Positions 40,005 to 48,512 are shown, counted from the first letter of the stretch. The stretch is DNA of 64,000 nt from Pseudomonas sp. R37(2017) (GCF_002113375.1 NZ_NEHO01000006.1:1-64000); one strand, 5' to 3'. Notes: generated by a model not told the origin, from the sequence alone. A program made the numbers and translations.

Positions 40005-40793
40005 ATGAACAAGATGATTGCAGCCGTTTCCCTGATGTTCCTGACTGCCTCGAACCTGGCGGGTGCGGCCGACTGGTCTGGCAAAGTGTTAAAGCTGGGG
40101 GTGGACCCGACGTATCCACCGCTGGAAAACAAGAACCAGGATGGCACGCTGACCGGCTTCGGGGTCGACATCGCCGAGGCGTTGTGCGCCGAACTGAAAG
40201 CCCGATGCGTATGGGTGGAAAGCAGTTGGGACGGGATGATCCCGGGACTACTGGCGCGAAAGTTCGATGCGGTGGCGTCTTCGATGACCATCACGCCCAA
40301 ACGGCAGGAGATGATTGCGTTTACCGACAAGGTGTCCAATGCACCGGCACGGCTAGTGGCCAAACGTGGATCTGGATTACAGCCGAACCTCGAATCGCTC
40401 AAGGGCAAGCGCATAGGTGTGGAGCAGGGCTCGACCCAGGAGGCCTATGCCAAAGCGGTTTGGGGTTCCAAAGGCGTGGACGTTCTTTCTTATCAAAATC
40501 AGGATCAGGTGTACGCCGACCTGGTAGTCGGGCGACTTGATGCCTCCTTGCAGGGCTCCATTCAAGCCAGTTATGGCTTCTTGAAAACAGCTGCGGGCGA
40601 GGACTATGAGTTTGCCGGTGACACACTGGATGATCCGGGCTTCTTCGGCGTCGGTGATGGACTTGGTCTGCGCAAGGACGATGTCGCATTGCGCGAAGAC
40701 TTGAACAAAGCCTTGGCAACCATTCTTGCCAACGGTACTTACGCGCGGATCAACAACAAGTACTTCGATTTTGATGTCTACGGCGCCAAGTAA
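40005..40793 (+). CDS. Orphan amino acid-type solute-binding protein
   Basis: A 262-residue family 3 binding protein with a signal peptide ending NLAGAA. Motifs are LKLGVDPTYPPLEN, GFGVDIAEALCAEL and WDGMIPGLLARKFDAVASSMT. It is a paralogue of the binding proteins at 15471 and 50899. No permease or ATPase gene is adjacent, so it may dock with one of the other transporters. GAAGAGGA precedes ATG 40005. It lies downstream of the M20 gene. Confidence 0.87.
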   Translation: MNKMIAAVSLMFLTASNLAGAADWSGKVLKLGVDPTYPPLENKNQDGTLTGFGVDIAEALCAELKARCVWVESSWDGMIPGLLARKFDAVASSMTITPKRQEMIAFTDKVSNAPARLVAKRGSGLQPNLESLKGKRIGVEQGSTQEAYAKAVWGSKGVDVLSYQNQDQVYADLVVGRLDASLQGSIQASYGFLKTAAGEDYEFAGDTLDDPGFFGVGDGLGLRKDDVALREDLNKALATILANGTYARINNKYFDFDVYGAK

Positions 40794-41027
40794 CGCGTCG
40801 TCGTTAGCTTGAACAGGGCGCTCGCTCGGCCGACGCAGAATATCGGTGGATCCCTGTTCACCATCGAGCCGGCGAGGGTCCACGGCCGTGTACTGTGTCT
40901 CTGTCATCAGCGAACCGTTCAGGCTGCAGTAAGCGACGATGCGCTCTTCTGCCACTTTGGTGTACGACTCCTGTGTCTTGTGGGTGTATTCGTTCGAGGC
41001 CGCGATGCCGGACGCCCTGTTTACAGT

Positions 41028-41507
41028 CTATTTTGGGATGTATTTGGACAGGGTTGCCTTAAGCGCCTCGGTGACAAGCGCAATCAGAATTGGCTCGGAA
41101 CTCGACTGCATGTCTCTACCAATTTCGGATTGCTGTTCTTTCACTTTTCCCGCGTATTTTGATGCGCGGCCTTCAGATACGAGTGATGACAACTCTTCTT
41201 GAGAGAATGACTTCTCATAGGCTGCTGCAAGGTTTTCATCCCACCTGGGCTGATACTGCGGCAGCAATGCATTGATTTCACCGGACACGGCACTGTTAGC
41301 ATCTGCACTTCCCAGCTTTGTCGCGATCATCGCGTAGGTGTTCGTTCTTTTCGCTGCCAAAAGTGCAAGGGTAGAGAGGTTACTGCCTATCTGTGCCTGG
41401 GCAACGAATGTGCGAGCATCCTTATGAGAGGGTGTTTCAGCAGGCACTGCATTTGAATACGCGACGAGCGCTGTGAGCACGATAGTGGCAGCAGAAATCC
41501 TTTTCAT
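41028..41507 (-). CDS. Exported DUF2059-like protein
   Basis: A 159-residue protein with a signal peptide (about residues 1-23, ending VPA|ET). The helical C-terminal part (AAAYEKSFSQEELSSLVSEG) resembles the DUF2059 pattern (Y/F xxxFSxEEL). No catalytic residues are evident. The gap on its 3' side (40794-41027) holds nothing recognised. Confidence 0.68.
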   Translation of the reverse strand: MKRISAATIVLTALVAYSNAVPAETPSHKDARTFVAQAQIGSNLSTLALLAAKRTNTYAMIATKLGSADANSAVSGEINALLPQYQPRWDENLAAAYEKSFSQEELSSLVSEGRASKYAGKVKEQQSEIGRDMQSSSEPILIALVTEALKATLSKYIPK

Positions 41508-41881
41508 TATCCGGTTCCACAGCAGGGGAATAAGTGTTTCATCAGCGTAGTTTCATCCCGGTGGTTGTGCCATTTAGTGGCCACTGCTGTGGCAGGTGGC
41601 TTGAGCACGGCGAGACTTTGAATACCCTGGTTGAGGAAACTCGAATCACGCCAGTTTTTCAGGCGCCACGACGGACTGCTTCTGGCCGATTGTCGCCTGT
41701 TGCGTTGGGCTGAAAGCGACCCAAAGCGGTCTGTTGCATGTAGTTGCAATTCACCTATGGGGGCGGCACTTGGTTATATAGCATTTTGACCTAAGAGTTT
41801 TATAGCTCACCCATAAAATCCCAGTCTACGCTCGCAGCAGTACCTCTTGATCAGGGGCAGAGCTGAGAGGTGAACACATGG
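41508..41881. other. Intergenic stretch with a palindromic repeat copy
   Basis: No gene was recognised. A copy of the intergenic palindrome (GGCCGATTGTCGCCTGTT...GGGCTGAAAGCGACC) lies at 41686-41722, close in sequence to the copy at 22738. The last 100 bases should hold the promoter of the next gene. Confidence 0.5.
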
Positions 41882-42427
41882 ATGGCGAATGATGATTTTT
41901 TGGAGGATTGCACTGGCATGTTTAAGTTTAAGGGGTATTTATTTGAATCAAAAAATTTGTTGGGTGCGACTGTTTTCTGCTTTTTATTTTTTTGTTTCTT
42001 TTTGGGGTTCTATATTTATGCTGTTGTCGATAAGCCTGGTAGTGTCGGAGCAGAGTTGTTAAGCACGGAAGGTGAGTTTTTGGCAATCGCTGCAAGTTCA
42101 CAGAGAGGGATCGTATTTGTTGTGAAAAAGCACAGCGATGAAAAATTGATGAAGTTTAATGTTATCCCGGGTGCTACAAAAATTCAGAGTGGATTTACTT
42201 CAAGTGTTGGGCGAAACATTGTTTTGCAGCATTATGGTCGGCTAGTTGTTTCATGCAGGATTGATGGGGTTGAATTCTGTGTCTCGAGTTGTGTTAGTGA
42301 GTACGAGTGCAGGATGAACATATATCGTGCCGACGTTTCCGCTTTAGGAAAAATGGTCTGCACGATGCTTGTATTGGTTGTTATATGCTTTGTGGCTTAT
42401 CTAATAAAAAGAAAACGGCACTACTAA
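41882..42427 (+). CDS. Small membrane protein A with a four-cysteine motif
   Basis: A 181-residue protein (an in-frame GTG at 41870 would add four). Cytoplasmic start, strongly hydrophobic segment (LLGATVFCFLFFCFFLGFYIYAVV, near residues 24-47, given in part), then an extracytoplasmic domain of about 100 residues with Cys125, 133, 137 and 143 spaced C-x7-C-x3-C-x5-C, a C-terminal membrane segment near 155-172 and a basic tail. The protein at 43013 has the same layout and the same spacing. The base composition is AT-rich compared with core genes. No family was recognised. Confidence 0.7.
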   Translation: MANDDFLEDCTGMFKFKGYLFESKNLLGATVFCFLFFCFFLGFYIYAVVDKPGSVGAELLSTEGEFLAIAASSQRGIVFVVKKHSDEKLMKFNVIPGATKIQSGFTSSVGRNIVLQHYGRLVVSCRIDGVEFCVSSCVSEYECRMNIYRADVSALGKMVCTMLVLVVICFVAYLIKRKRHY

Positions 42428-43012
42428 AAGTCGGTTAGGCTATTGGCTGAAGCGGTAGCGAAACATATTACAGGGGGCGTCAGCCGATCAGCTGCATCTG
42501 CTAGTGCTGATGGAGATATAGACATCGTAATTAAATATGAAAATTTAACTGCAAAATCGGTATCAGGAGCGTCAGTTGCGTTGAGCTACAGCCCTTTTCG
42601 AGGTGGGGTTGGTAGCGCGGCCAGTGTAGTGTCGTATGACTGTATATGGACTCCAACTCGTTGCAAGCCCCCTTCGCTTTGGCGCCCGTGCCGACTGCAC
42701 ACGTATATTCGGCCTCTGTTTTCAGCATCGATTTGATGCAGGGCCATGATGGGCTATTAGCGCGTCGGCTCCCAATTGCTTTTACGTGCTTTACGCACCT
42801 GGTCATTAGAGGGTTTTTCCGACGCCGGTTCGACCAGTTTGCTATTGTTCGGGTTGCTTCGCAATCGTGGTGTAGAGGTGCTTCTCCTTGGATAAATGGG
42901 TCAGGCTGCTGTCCGATCCGGTTGGTAATCAGTGCCGTTGCGCAGCATCGCCCAAGCCATGCGCGCAGTTTTGTTGGCTAGCGCAATAGCCGCCACATTA
43001 TGAGGAATTGAA
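42428..43012. other. Gap with an IS110-type remnant
   Basis: A weak open frame from TTG 42443 (97 codons) has no recognisable family or ribosome binding site and is not called. Other frames here look non-coding. The right end holds the transposase remnant listed separately. Confidence 0.4.
42901..43005 (-). pseudogene. C-terminal remnant of an IS110/IS1111-type transposase
   Basis: The minus strand encodes HNVAAIALANKTARMAWAM followed by LRNGTDYQPDRTAA and a stop, matching the conserved C-terminus of IS110-type transposases (ALANKxARxxWAxL). Nothing upstream in the same frame resembles the rest of the enzyme, and the next gene (43013, plus strand) begins just beyond, so this is a scar of a former insertion. 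Confidence 0.6.
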
Positions 43013-43495
43013 ATGCAATGGCCGAAAGGGGAAATTGAGCAGCTCAGGTTAACCTTCGGCGCCCTTGGAGCGTTCGCGTTGATTCTGCTCATTTTTGTCG
43101 ATTCCTATGGCTATCGTGGAGCCGACATTGAGTTCATTCGTGGCAGGGCAGTTCATTTCATCGGTGGTAAAGTGTCCGTAATCACAGTTAGAGATTCGGA
43201 GTCAGGTCGATACAAGCAGCTTGATTTTCGACTAACGCAGGCACCTGAATTGTTCAGGAAAGCAAAAGGTAAAGAGATTGAGTTGTCTTTCATAAATGGC
43301 AGTTTGCTGGATTGCAGTGTCGACGGCGTGAAGCTTTGCTCTGCTCAATGTTCTTCGGGAGGTGAGTGTGAAGAGTTTTATGAGTCTAGGGAAAGCAGCA
43401 AAACTCGTCGTCACGTATTTGTATTTTTCTTGCTCTGTGCATTTGCTCATCTAGTACTCACGTGGAAAAGATGGAGGCTCGGAAACGGCCATTGA
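43013..43495 (+). CDS. Small membrane protein B with a four-cysteine motif
   Basis: A 160-residue protein: hydrophobic segment near residues 13-32, extracytoplasmic domain with Cys101, 109, 113 and 119 (C-x7-C-x3-C-x5-C, containing DGV after the first Cys), and a C-terminal hydrophobic segment near 137-152. It is a diverged paralogue of the 41882 protein, which has the same topology and cysteine spacing. GAGGAATTG precedes ATG. Its start abuts the transposase remnant, so part of its promoter may come from the element. The function is unknown. Confidence 0.7.
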   Translation: MQWPKGEIEQLRLTFGALGAFALILLIFVDSYGYRGADIEFIRGRAVHFIGGKVSVITVRDSESGRYKQLDFRLTQAPELFRKAKGKEIELSFINGSLLDCSVDGVKLCSAQCSSGGECEEFYESRESSKTRRHVFVFFLLCAFAHLVLTWKRWRLGNGH

Positions 43496-43762
43496 CTCGT
43501 CAATGGATAACTCGATGGCGGGCCAAGACTTCTGTCTGACAGTTGCAATTGAATGTCGTGATCATTCTTTTTGGGTTATAGAGCCAACAGGTGGCGCATC
43601 TACTGTGGTCGCGACCCGGATACAGAAGCAAGGTCGGCTTGTTGTGCGCAATGCTTGTAGCTGCGGTCATGATTCAGGCTGTTCATCCGCTGAGCGCCAA
43701 GACCTGACCGGGGCCCCCGACGCACTATAATTTATTCAGGGGGGATCTTCGGAGGTGGCGCT

Positions 43763-44218
43763 ATGTATATCTTCAAGCAGCTCCTGCTCCTGTTCGCGGT
43801 CCTTCTCGCAAACAGCCTTTCCCTGGAAGCAGTCAGCAGTGGCGACCCCATTCAAAATCTCCACACTGCCGTTTTGGACAGCAGGCAGCCACAGCAATGC
43901 GGGCATTTCCAGAACTCCCACAGGGGGGCGTTCCATGGGGGCAACCGGCATTTCAGTCAGATGGGCAACCGGCGCTTCATATCCATGGGTAACCCGCATT
44001 TCGTTCACATGGGTCACCGGCATTTCATCCCTATGGGTCACCCGCATTTCGTACCCATGCACAAACAGGGTTTCGTACAGTTTCACCGGGTAAACAACTT
44101 CGAGGTGATCAGAGGGCGCAGTTTCAGCAATGAGCCCTTCGTCTTCAGGCATGTTCACATTGTGCGTGTGTTTGATCCGCACACGGGGCAGTTCGTGATC
44201 CACGAATTTGCTCGGTGA
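43763..44218 (+). CDS. Exported histidine/methionine/phenylalanine octapeptide-repeat protein
   Basis: A 151-residue protein, with GGAGG nine bases before ATG 43763. A signal peptide (MYIFKQLLLLFAVLLANSLS) is followed by a linker, then about six 8-residue units near residues 59-106 of the pattern MGxxHFxx (MGNPHFVH, MGHRHFIP, MGHPHFVP). The C-terminal part has more His and Phe (HVHIVRVFDPHTG). The regular His and Met spacing suggests metal binding (copper, nickel or zinc) in the periplasm, but that is inference. No family is recognised. It lies in a patch of remnants and AT-rich small genes. Confidence 0.75.
   Translation: MYIFKQLLLLFAVLLANSLSLEAVSSGDPIQNLHTAVLDSRQPQQCGHFQNSHRGAFHGGNRHFSQMGNRRFISMGNPHFVHMGHRHFIPMGHPHFVPMHKQGFVQFHRVNNFEVIRGRSFSNEPFVFRHVHIVRVFDPHTGQFVIHEFAR
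43937..44080 (+). repeat. 24-bp tandem repeats coding the octapeptides
   Basis: Six in-frame 24-bp units with consensus ATGGGTCACCGGCATTTC plus two variable codons. Units 2-5 are the best preserved; units 1 and 6 are degenerate. Confidence 0.85.
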
Positions 44219-44280
44219 ACCGAAGAAAAGATCAAGGGCGAGTCACCACAGTCGACTTTGGCGCAAGCTCGAGTCATTCC

Positions 44281-44540
44281 CTGAAAAAAACAAGGCCGCA
44301 GATGCAGCCTTGTTCTCCAAACCCACTTTTTACGCAACAACACCCTCGTTACATGACGTTCTTCGACCTCGACCACGGTCATGCTCCATTCCTGCCAATT
44401 GAGCTTGTCTCCAATGACCGGCAGACGATCCAGCAAACTCATGACCATCCCTGCAAGCTCTTCTTGCGACGCGAGCGAGCAACCTGGTTGAACCGTTCGA
44501 TCAGGATGGAGAAACCAATCGCTACGTAGAAATGGCCTCT
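44281..44540 (-). pseudogene. Internally deleted TerC-CBS remnant with its terminator
   Basis: On the minus strand the bases match two separated parts of the TerC-CBS gene at 53860-55407: about 54493-54581, then 55272-55450, including the stop region and terminator. The junction falls on GCTTGCAGGG, which occurs in the intact gene at 54572 and 55272, so recombination between 10-bp direct repeats removing 700 bp explains it. The junction shifts the frame, and the stop codon has become TGG. Scattered differences show the duplication is not recent, or that it came from another paralogue. Confidence 0.8.
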
Positions 44541-44581
44541 CGGAGTGCGACTGAGAGAGAGGGCGCTGTTGGAGGCCTGTG

Positions 44582-44660
44582 CCGAAAGTAAAGATTTCAA
44601 TCTCGGACGCGTTCTTTTCTGATGTGCAAACCCTGGCCGACTTTTTCAACAGAATCGGCC
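44582..44660 (-). repeat. Inverted partner of the 30441-30520 repeat
   Basis: On the minus strand this reads CCGATTCTGTTGAAAAAGTC, TTTGCACATCAGAAAAG and CCGAGATTGAA in the same order and spacing as 30441-30520. CTGTTGAAAAAGTC-type ends are common at insertion-sequence borders in pseudomonads. The two copies are inverted and 14 kb apart. Confidence 0.75.
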
Positions 44661-44751
44661 GATACCCGTCTTTCACAAATGGCAGCTGAAAACTTGCATC
44701 AGACCGATGTCTCCCGAACGCATAAATGGAATGTAGCGTAAGTCCTGAATT

Positions 44752-45684
44752 TCAAAGCCCTCCGCCGAAGCGATACTGCCAGACTATGCCAATAGCATCG
44801 TATTCACTGCCGGTACGGGTATGTGCACCATTACTCGCAAACAGCTTCAGCGAGTTATTTCGGTTCAACGGCAGCGAGAGGGTGCCCCCATAGCGTGTAT
44901 TTTCCTGAAAGTCGTGGTTACCGATCCCATCGACCGAGGTACTCCCGCCAGCGAAGTAGGTACCATCCAGCGAGGCCCAGACACCGTTACTGAAGGCATA
45001 GATAAGATGCACCTGTGCCTGGTAAATAGGGTTCTGGGAAAATGTACGGTCGGCAAGGTACTGGTCATTGTCGGTGTAAAAGGTTCCCGCTCCGGATAAT
45101 TCCAGGGTCACGGGTCCCAGGCGCTTGGAAATCCCGAGTTCGGGCTTGAATGACCAGCGATTGTTGCCGAGATTTACCAGCTTGCTGGAGTCGTATTGGC
45201 CAAGTGGCGCTGTAATTGCCAGGCTGGCGCCGATAATCACATCCTGTTGATAGCTGGGGAACTCAGCCAGGGACATCGCCGGGGCGCCATACAAGTTGAC
45301 CGAGAAGCGGAATCTTGGATCTATCAACCCGGTAACATTTCGCTCCTTGGGTTCACCGGCGAACAGGGCCGAGCCCGTCAATCTGGCTTCAGGCACGACG
45401 ATATCGAACTTCCCGGAGCGACCCCAGACGTCCAGGGACCTGGCAAAGGCAAACACCACAGTCTTGATGTTGAGCTTGGCATTCTCGAGAGGGACCGAGG
45501 GGTTCGCGGTCACGTTACCATGGAGATCGCTGTAGCCCATGAGCAGGAAATTGATACCGACCGGCGTATTGGCATAGGACCTGGGCTCGAGATCTTCTGC
45601 GACTGCACTGTGGGCTACCATGATGAGCGAAGCGGATGCGAATCGAGCCAGCCTGGCAACGCAGAGTTTGTGTTTCATCCACAT
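44752..45684 (-). CDS. Outer-membrane beta-barrel protein of the Phenol_MetA_deg family
   Basis: A 310-residue protein with a signal peptide ending HSAVAED, then alternating beta strands and a C-terminal aromatic residue pattern (IGIVWQYRFGGGL) typical of outer-membrane barrels. It resembles the family named for a phenol-degradation pathway (GINFLLMGYSDLHGNV near residue 43, YGGTLSLPLNRNNSLKLF near 270). It may be a channel for hydrophobic compounds; the substrate is unknown. AGGAAGCGAG precedes the start. No catabolic genes lie beside it. Confidence 0.8.
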   Translation of the reverse strand: MWMKHKLCVARLARFASASLIMVAHSAVAEDLEPRSYANTPVGINFLLMGYSDLHGNVTANPSVPLENAKLNIKTVVFAFARSLDVWGRSGKFDIVVPEARLTGSALFAGEPKERNVTGLIDPRFRFSVNLYGAPAMSLAEFPSYQQDVIIGASLAITAPLGQYDSSKLVNLGNNRWSFKPELGISKRLGPVTLELSGAGTFYTDNDQYLADRTFSQNPIYQAQVHLIYAFSNGVWASLDGTYFAGGSTSVDGIGNHDFQENTRYGGTLSLPLNRNNSLKLFASNGAHTRTGSEYDAIGIVWQYRFGGGL

Positions 45685-45847
45685 TCGCTCGCTTCCTGTC
45701 AGGACCTCAGGGTTCTATGTATTGTTGTAGTGCATCTGCATGCGTTTGGCACTTAGGTTCTCCAGGACGAAATCGATGGGCAGCTTCCAGTCGTTTTCTG
45801 CCTGTAGCGAAGGGCCGCACTCACCCCAAAATCGATCTTCGGCTTTA

Positions 45848-46138
45848 CTACAACCGTTGACGTTCGGCAACGTTATCCGAGTACAGGCGATTCTCATCCA
45901 GTGCCTGCTTGCACAGCGTATCTGTCCAGGGCACGACCAACCCTTCGGGAATCACCATGTCACCGCTGTTGCGTGCGAACTCGACACGCTGGACGCCCTC
46001 ATCGGTATCAATGGTCGTCAGGTAGGTCGACTCCATGCCGGTGACCTTGCTGAGCAGGGCCAGCAAGGGACGGGTAAGTTGTTCCAGGGTTTGGGCTTTT
46101 GGAAGGGTATCGGAGAGAAGGGAAAGAATCTGATCCAT
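45848..46138 (-). pseudogene. Truncated GAF-domain fragment
   Basis: A 96-residue frame whose sequence (LLSKVTGMESTYLTTID, FARNSGDMVIPEGLVVPWTDTLCKQAL) is the start of a GAF domain as found in sensor diguanylate cyclases. It ends in mid-domain after NVAERQRL; the effector domain is absent and the downstream bases do not continue it in another frame. It is probably a 5' remnant. A full-length diguanylate cyclase of a different type lies next to it. Confidence 0.65.
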
Positions 46139-46222
46139 TGGGGCTTGAGTGGTAGATCGATTATCGACTGATCGGCGGATTACTGTACCCGAATGAACCC
46201 AATCACAGCCGTTTCCAGGTGT

Positions 46223-47386
46223 TCATGTGTCGCTCGCCAGGGTCCGATCGACCAGGCGGATACTGTCGCGCCCGCCACGCTTGGACTCGTACAGCGCGGC
46301 GTCGCTTTGCTCGATCAAAGCCGCCAGGCTGGCCGGTGGTTGGTCGAACAGGTTGGCGCCGATGCTCAGGGTCACCGCGACGGGGGTGGCGAAGGTTTGC
46401 GAGGTCAGCTGGTGAAACCGTTCGCGCAGGGCGCTGCCCAGCGCCTCGATGCGTTCACCCGAGGCCTGGCTGAGCAGAATCACGAACTCGTCACCGCCCA
46501 GCCGGGCTGCCAGCGCGCCGTCAGGCAGGAGCGAGCGAATCATCTCGCTCAACGCGACGAGCAGCCGGTCGCCTGCGGTGTGCCCGTACTGATCGTTGAC
46601 CAGTTTGAAGTTGTCGATATCGATCAGCAGCAGTGCGCCCGGTCGAGCGCTTGAGACTTCCTCGAGCAGGCGCGGTGCACGCACATCGAGGGCGCGACGG
46701 TTGTACAGGGCGGTCAGGGGATCACGTGCGGCCAGGCGTTCGATGCGTTTTTCCCGGCGATAGCGTTCGGTGCCGGTCATCGACAGGGCAATCAGCATGA
46801 TCGCCATCACGCCCTCTACCAGGGAGATCTGGATGATCTCGCCACGAAAGGCTGCAAGGTCGATCAGGGTTCCCGGAACGACGGCCGTTATCGATTTGGC
46901 GAGATAGAACATCCCGTGGAGCAACAGCACATAACGCAGCTGCACCGTCCCCACGCTCAACGATTTGCCATGGGGCCTCAGCAGGAAGCTGGCCCTGAGC
47001 GACAACACCGCCACCAGCAGCGAGTTGGCCAGGAACATGAGCTTCGACCATGACGGCTCGTCGGGCAATAACAGCAGGGCAAGCCAGGCGACGAAAATCA
47101 GGTACCAGGCCCGTGACAGGCGCGCCTGGGTGAAGCGCGCCACGCCCAGCAGGAAAAACCAATGGGCCAATACCAGCAGGCCATTGGCGAACCAGATGCC
47201 GATCAGCAACAGGCCGCTGCTGCGCAGCAAGGCAAGCGTCGAGCCCAGAGTGATCGTGGCAAAGCCCGCGCTCCAGAACAGCAGTGAGGTTTCCCGAATG
47301 CTGCGCCACTCGACGGCCAGATACAGCGCAGCGGCCGCCGCGAGCGCGATCGAGAGGGTCAACATCGTGGGAGGGTCGAGCGCCAT
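46223..47386 (-). CDS. Membrane-bound diguanylate cyclase (GGDEF)
   Basis: A 387-residue protein with about six membrane segments in residues 5-205, then a GGDEF domain (about 220-380). The active-site loop is LGGDEFVIL, with the nucleotide-binding DIDNFKLVNDQYGHTAGD upstream; it is intact, so it should make cyclic di-GMP. An RxxD inhibitory site is not evident before GGDEF. No EAL domain is present. The membrane part is of the MHYT/7TM-like sensor kind without a named family. The start is ATG 47386; an inner ATG at 47365 is possible. Confidence 0.88.
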   Translation of the reverse strand: MALDPPTMLTLSIALAAAAALYLAVEWRSIRETSLLFWSAGFATITLGSTLALLRSSGLLLIGIWFANGLLVLAHWFFLLGVARFTQARLSRAWYLIFVAWLALLLLPDEPSWSKLMFLANSLLVAVLSLRASFLLRPHGKSLSVGTVQLRYVLLLHGMFYLAKSITAVVPGTLIDLAAFRGEIIQISLVEGVMAIMLIALSMTGTERYRREKRIERLAARDPLTALYNRRALDVRAPRLLEEVSSARPGALLLIDIDNFKLVNDQYGHTAGDRLLVALSEMIRSLLPDGALAARLGGDEFVILLSQASGERIEALGSALRERFHQLTSQTFATPVAVTLSIGANLFDQPPASLAALIEQSDAALYESKRGGRDSIRLVDRTLASDT

Positions 47387-47708
47387 ACCTTACTGCCTGC
47401 TTCATGTGCGATTAAAAGGCATGATTGTAAGCGCTGGCGCCGAATTTTCGCAGAGGGCAGGGCTTTCGTGAGGCCTGCTTTGCGGTCGGGATGCTTTGGC
47501 GGGCGGCGATGATTTGAACGGCGACGTGAGCGGCCAGCGCGTCACCTGGAAGCGTCGACAGCCCGTACGTCAACACAACTTCCAGGGCCGGATACAAAGG
47601 GTATAACTACCAGAACAAATGGCGGGTCACCTGCAATGGGTCCTCCAAAGGTAGCGCCCGGGCCAGGCGCTCCAAACCTGATCGGCGCCTGCGGCGCGGA
47701 GTGATGTG
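47387..47708. other. Divergent intergenic region
   Basis: A 320-bp gap between the cyclase and the transglycosylase genes. No repeat, hairpin with T tract or extra gene was recognised; both promoters are presumed to lie here. Confidence 0.45.
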
Positions 47709-48512
47709 ATGAGTTCCAGGGCATGGCGATGGGCTCGCAAGAGCCTTCTTGGCTGCATCGAACTGGCCTTGCTGGCCACTCCACTGTGCGCCAGCGCCAT
47801 GTTCAAGTGCCAAGCCAGGGATGGAGCCATCAGCTACAGCAGCCAAGCAGTCACCGACGCCCGCTGCACTCGCGTGAATGGCATGGCGGGCGCTGGTGTC
47901 GGCGCCAAGGCGGCCGTGCCGCGGCTTGTGCGGGAGGACGACCCGGGCGCAGTGCGGATTCGGGTGTTCACCTTCATCTACAAGGGTCATCGTCAATATG
48001 TGAGCCGGCGCCCCGTCGGGATCGCCGCGCGGGTCGATGTCCTTGAGCTCTATTACATCAAGGGCTGCTATCTGTGCATGGTGTCGAAGGATTTCAAGGT
48101 CGCCTCACTGCGCCTGGACACCCAGTCCTATCAGCGGGAGATCGAAGCCGCTTCGGGCCTTTATGGTGTCGACAGGGCACTGGTCCGCGCAGTGATACAT
48201 GCCGAATCGGCGTTTCGCCCCAACGCCATTTCCGAAGCCGGCGCCCAGGGGCTGATGCAGTTGATGCCCGCCACCGCCGAGCGCTTTGCCGTGGACGATC
48301 CGTTCGACGCACGACAGAACATTCGTGGCGGCGTGCGCTACCTGGCCTGGCTGCTCAAGCGCTTCAACGGCAACCAGGTGCTGGCGTTGGCAGGTTACAA
48401 CGCCGGTGAAGCGTCCGTGGCCGAGTACAACGGCGTGCCTCCCTACGCCGAGACGCAATCCTACGTCACCCTCGTGCAGTCCTTGACCGAACGCTATCGC
48501 AACCATCGCTAG
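47709..48512 (+). CDS. Lytic transglycosylase
   Basis: A 267-residue exported protein. After the signal peptide (about residues 1-32) a short DUF4124-like region (MFKCQARDGAISYSSQ) precedes the SLT domain (about 145-260). The catalytic Glu is in HAESAFRPNAISEAGAQGLMQLMP-type sequence (given in part: ESAFRPNA), with the family motifs GLMQLMPATA and ALAGYNAGEASV. It should cleave peptidoglycan in the periplasm. GGAG at 47698-47701 lies seven bases before ATG 47709. It faces the transporter genes convergently. Confidence 0.88.
   Translation: MSSRAWRWARKSLLGCIELALLATPLCASAMFKCQARDGAISYSSQAVTDARCTRVNGMAGAGVGAKAAVPRLVREDDPGAVRIRVFTFIYKGHRQYVSRRPVGIAARVDVLELYYIKGCYLCMVSKDFKVASLRLDTQSYQREIEAASGLYGVDRALVRAVIHAESAFRPNAISEAGAQGLMQLMPATAERFAVDDPFDARQNIRGGVRYLAWLLKRFNGNQVLALAGYNAGEASVAEYNGVPPYAETQSYVTLVQSLTERYRNHR

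Noticed and set aside
42443..42736. 97-codon frame from TTG
   Set aside because: Rare start, no ribosome binding site, no recognised family, and it sits in a patch of remnants.
43503..43730. 75-codon frame after membrane protein B
   Set aside because: Start just after the previous stop but no ribosome binding site or family; the cysteine content is suggestive but not enough.
44155..44676. 173-codon minus-strand frame as an intact gene
   Set aside because: Its middle matches the TerC-CBS 3' end only after a frame-shifting deletion and has lost the stop, so it is a remnant read through into unrelated sequence.
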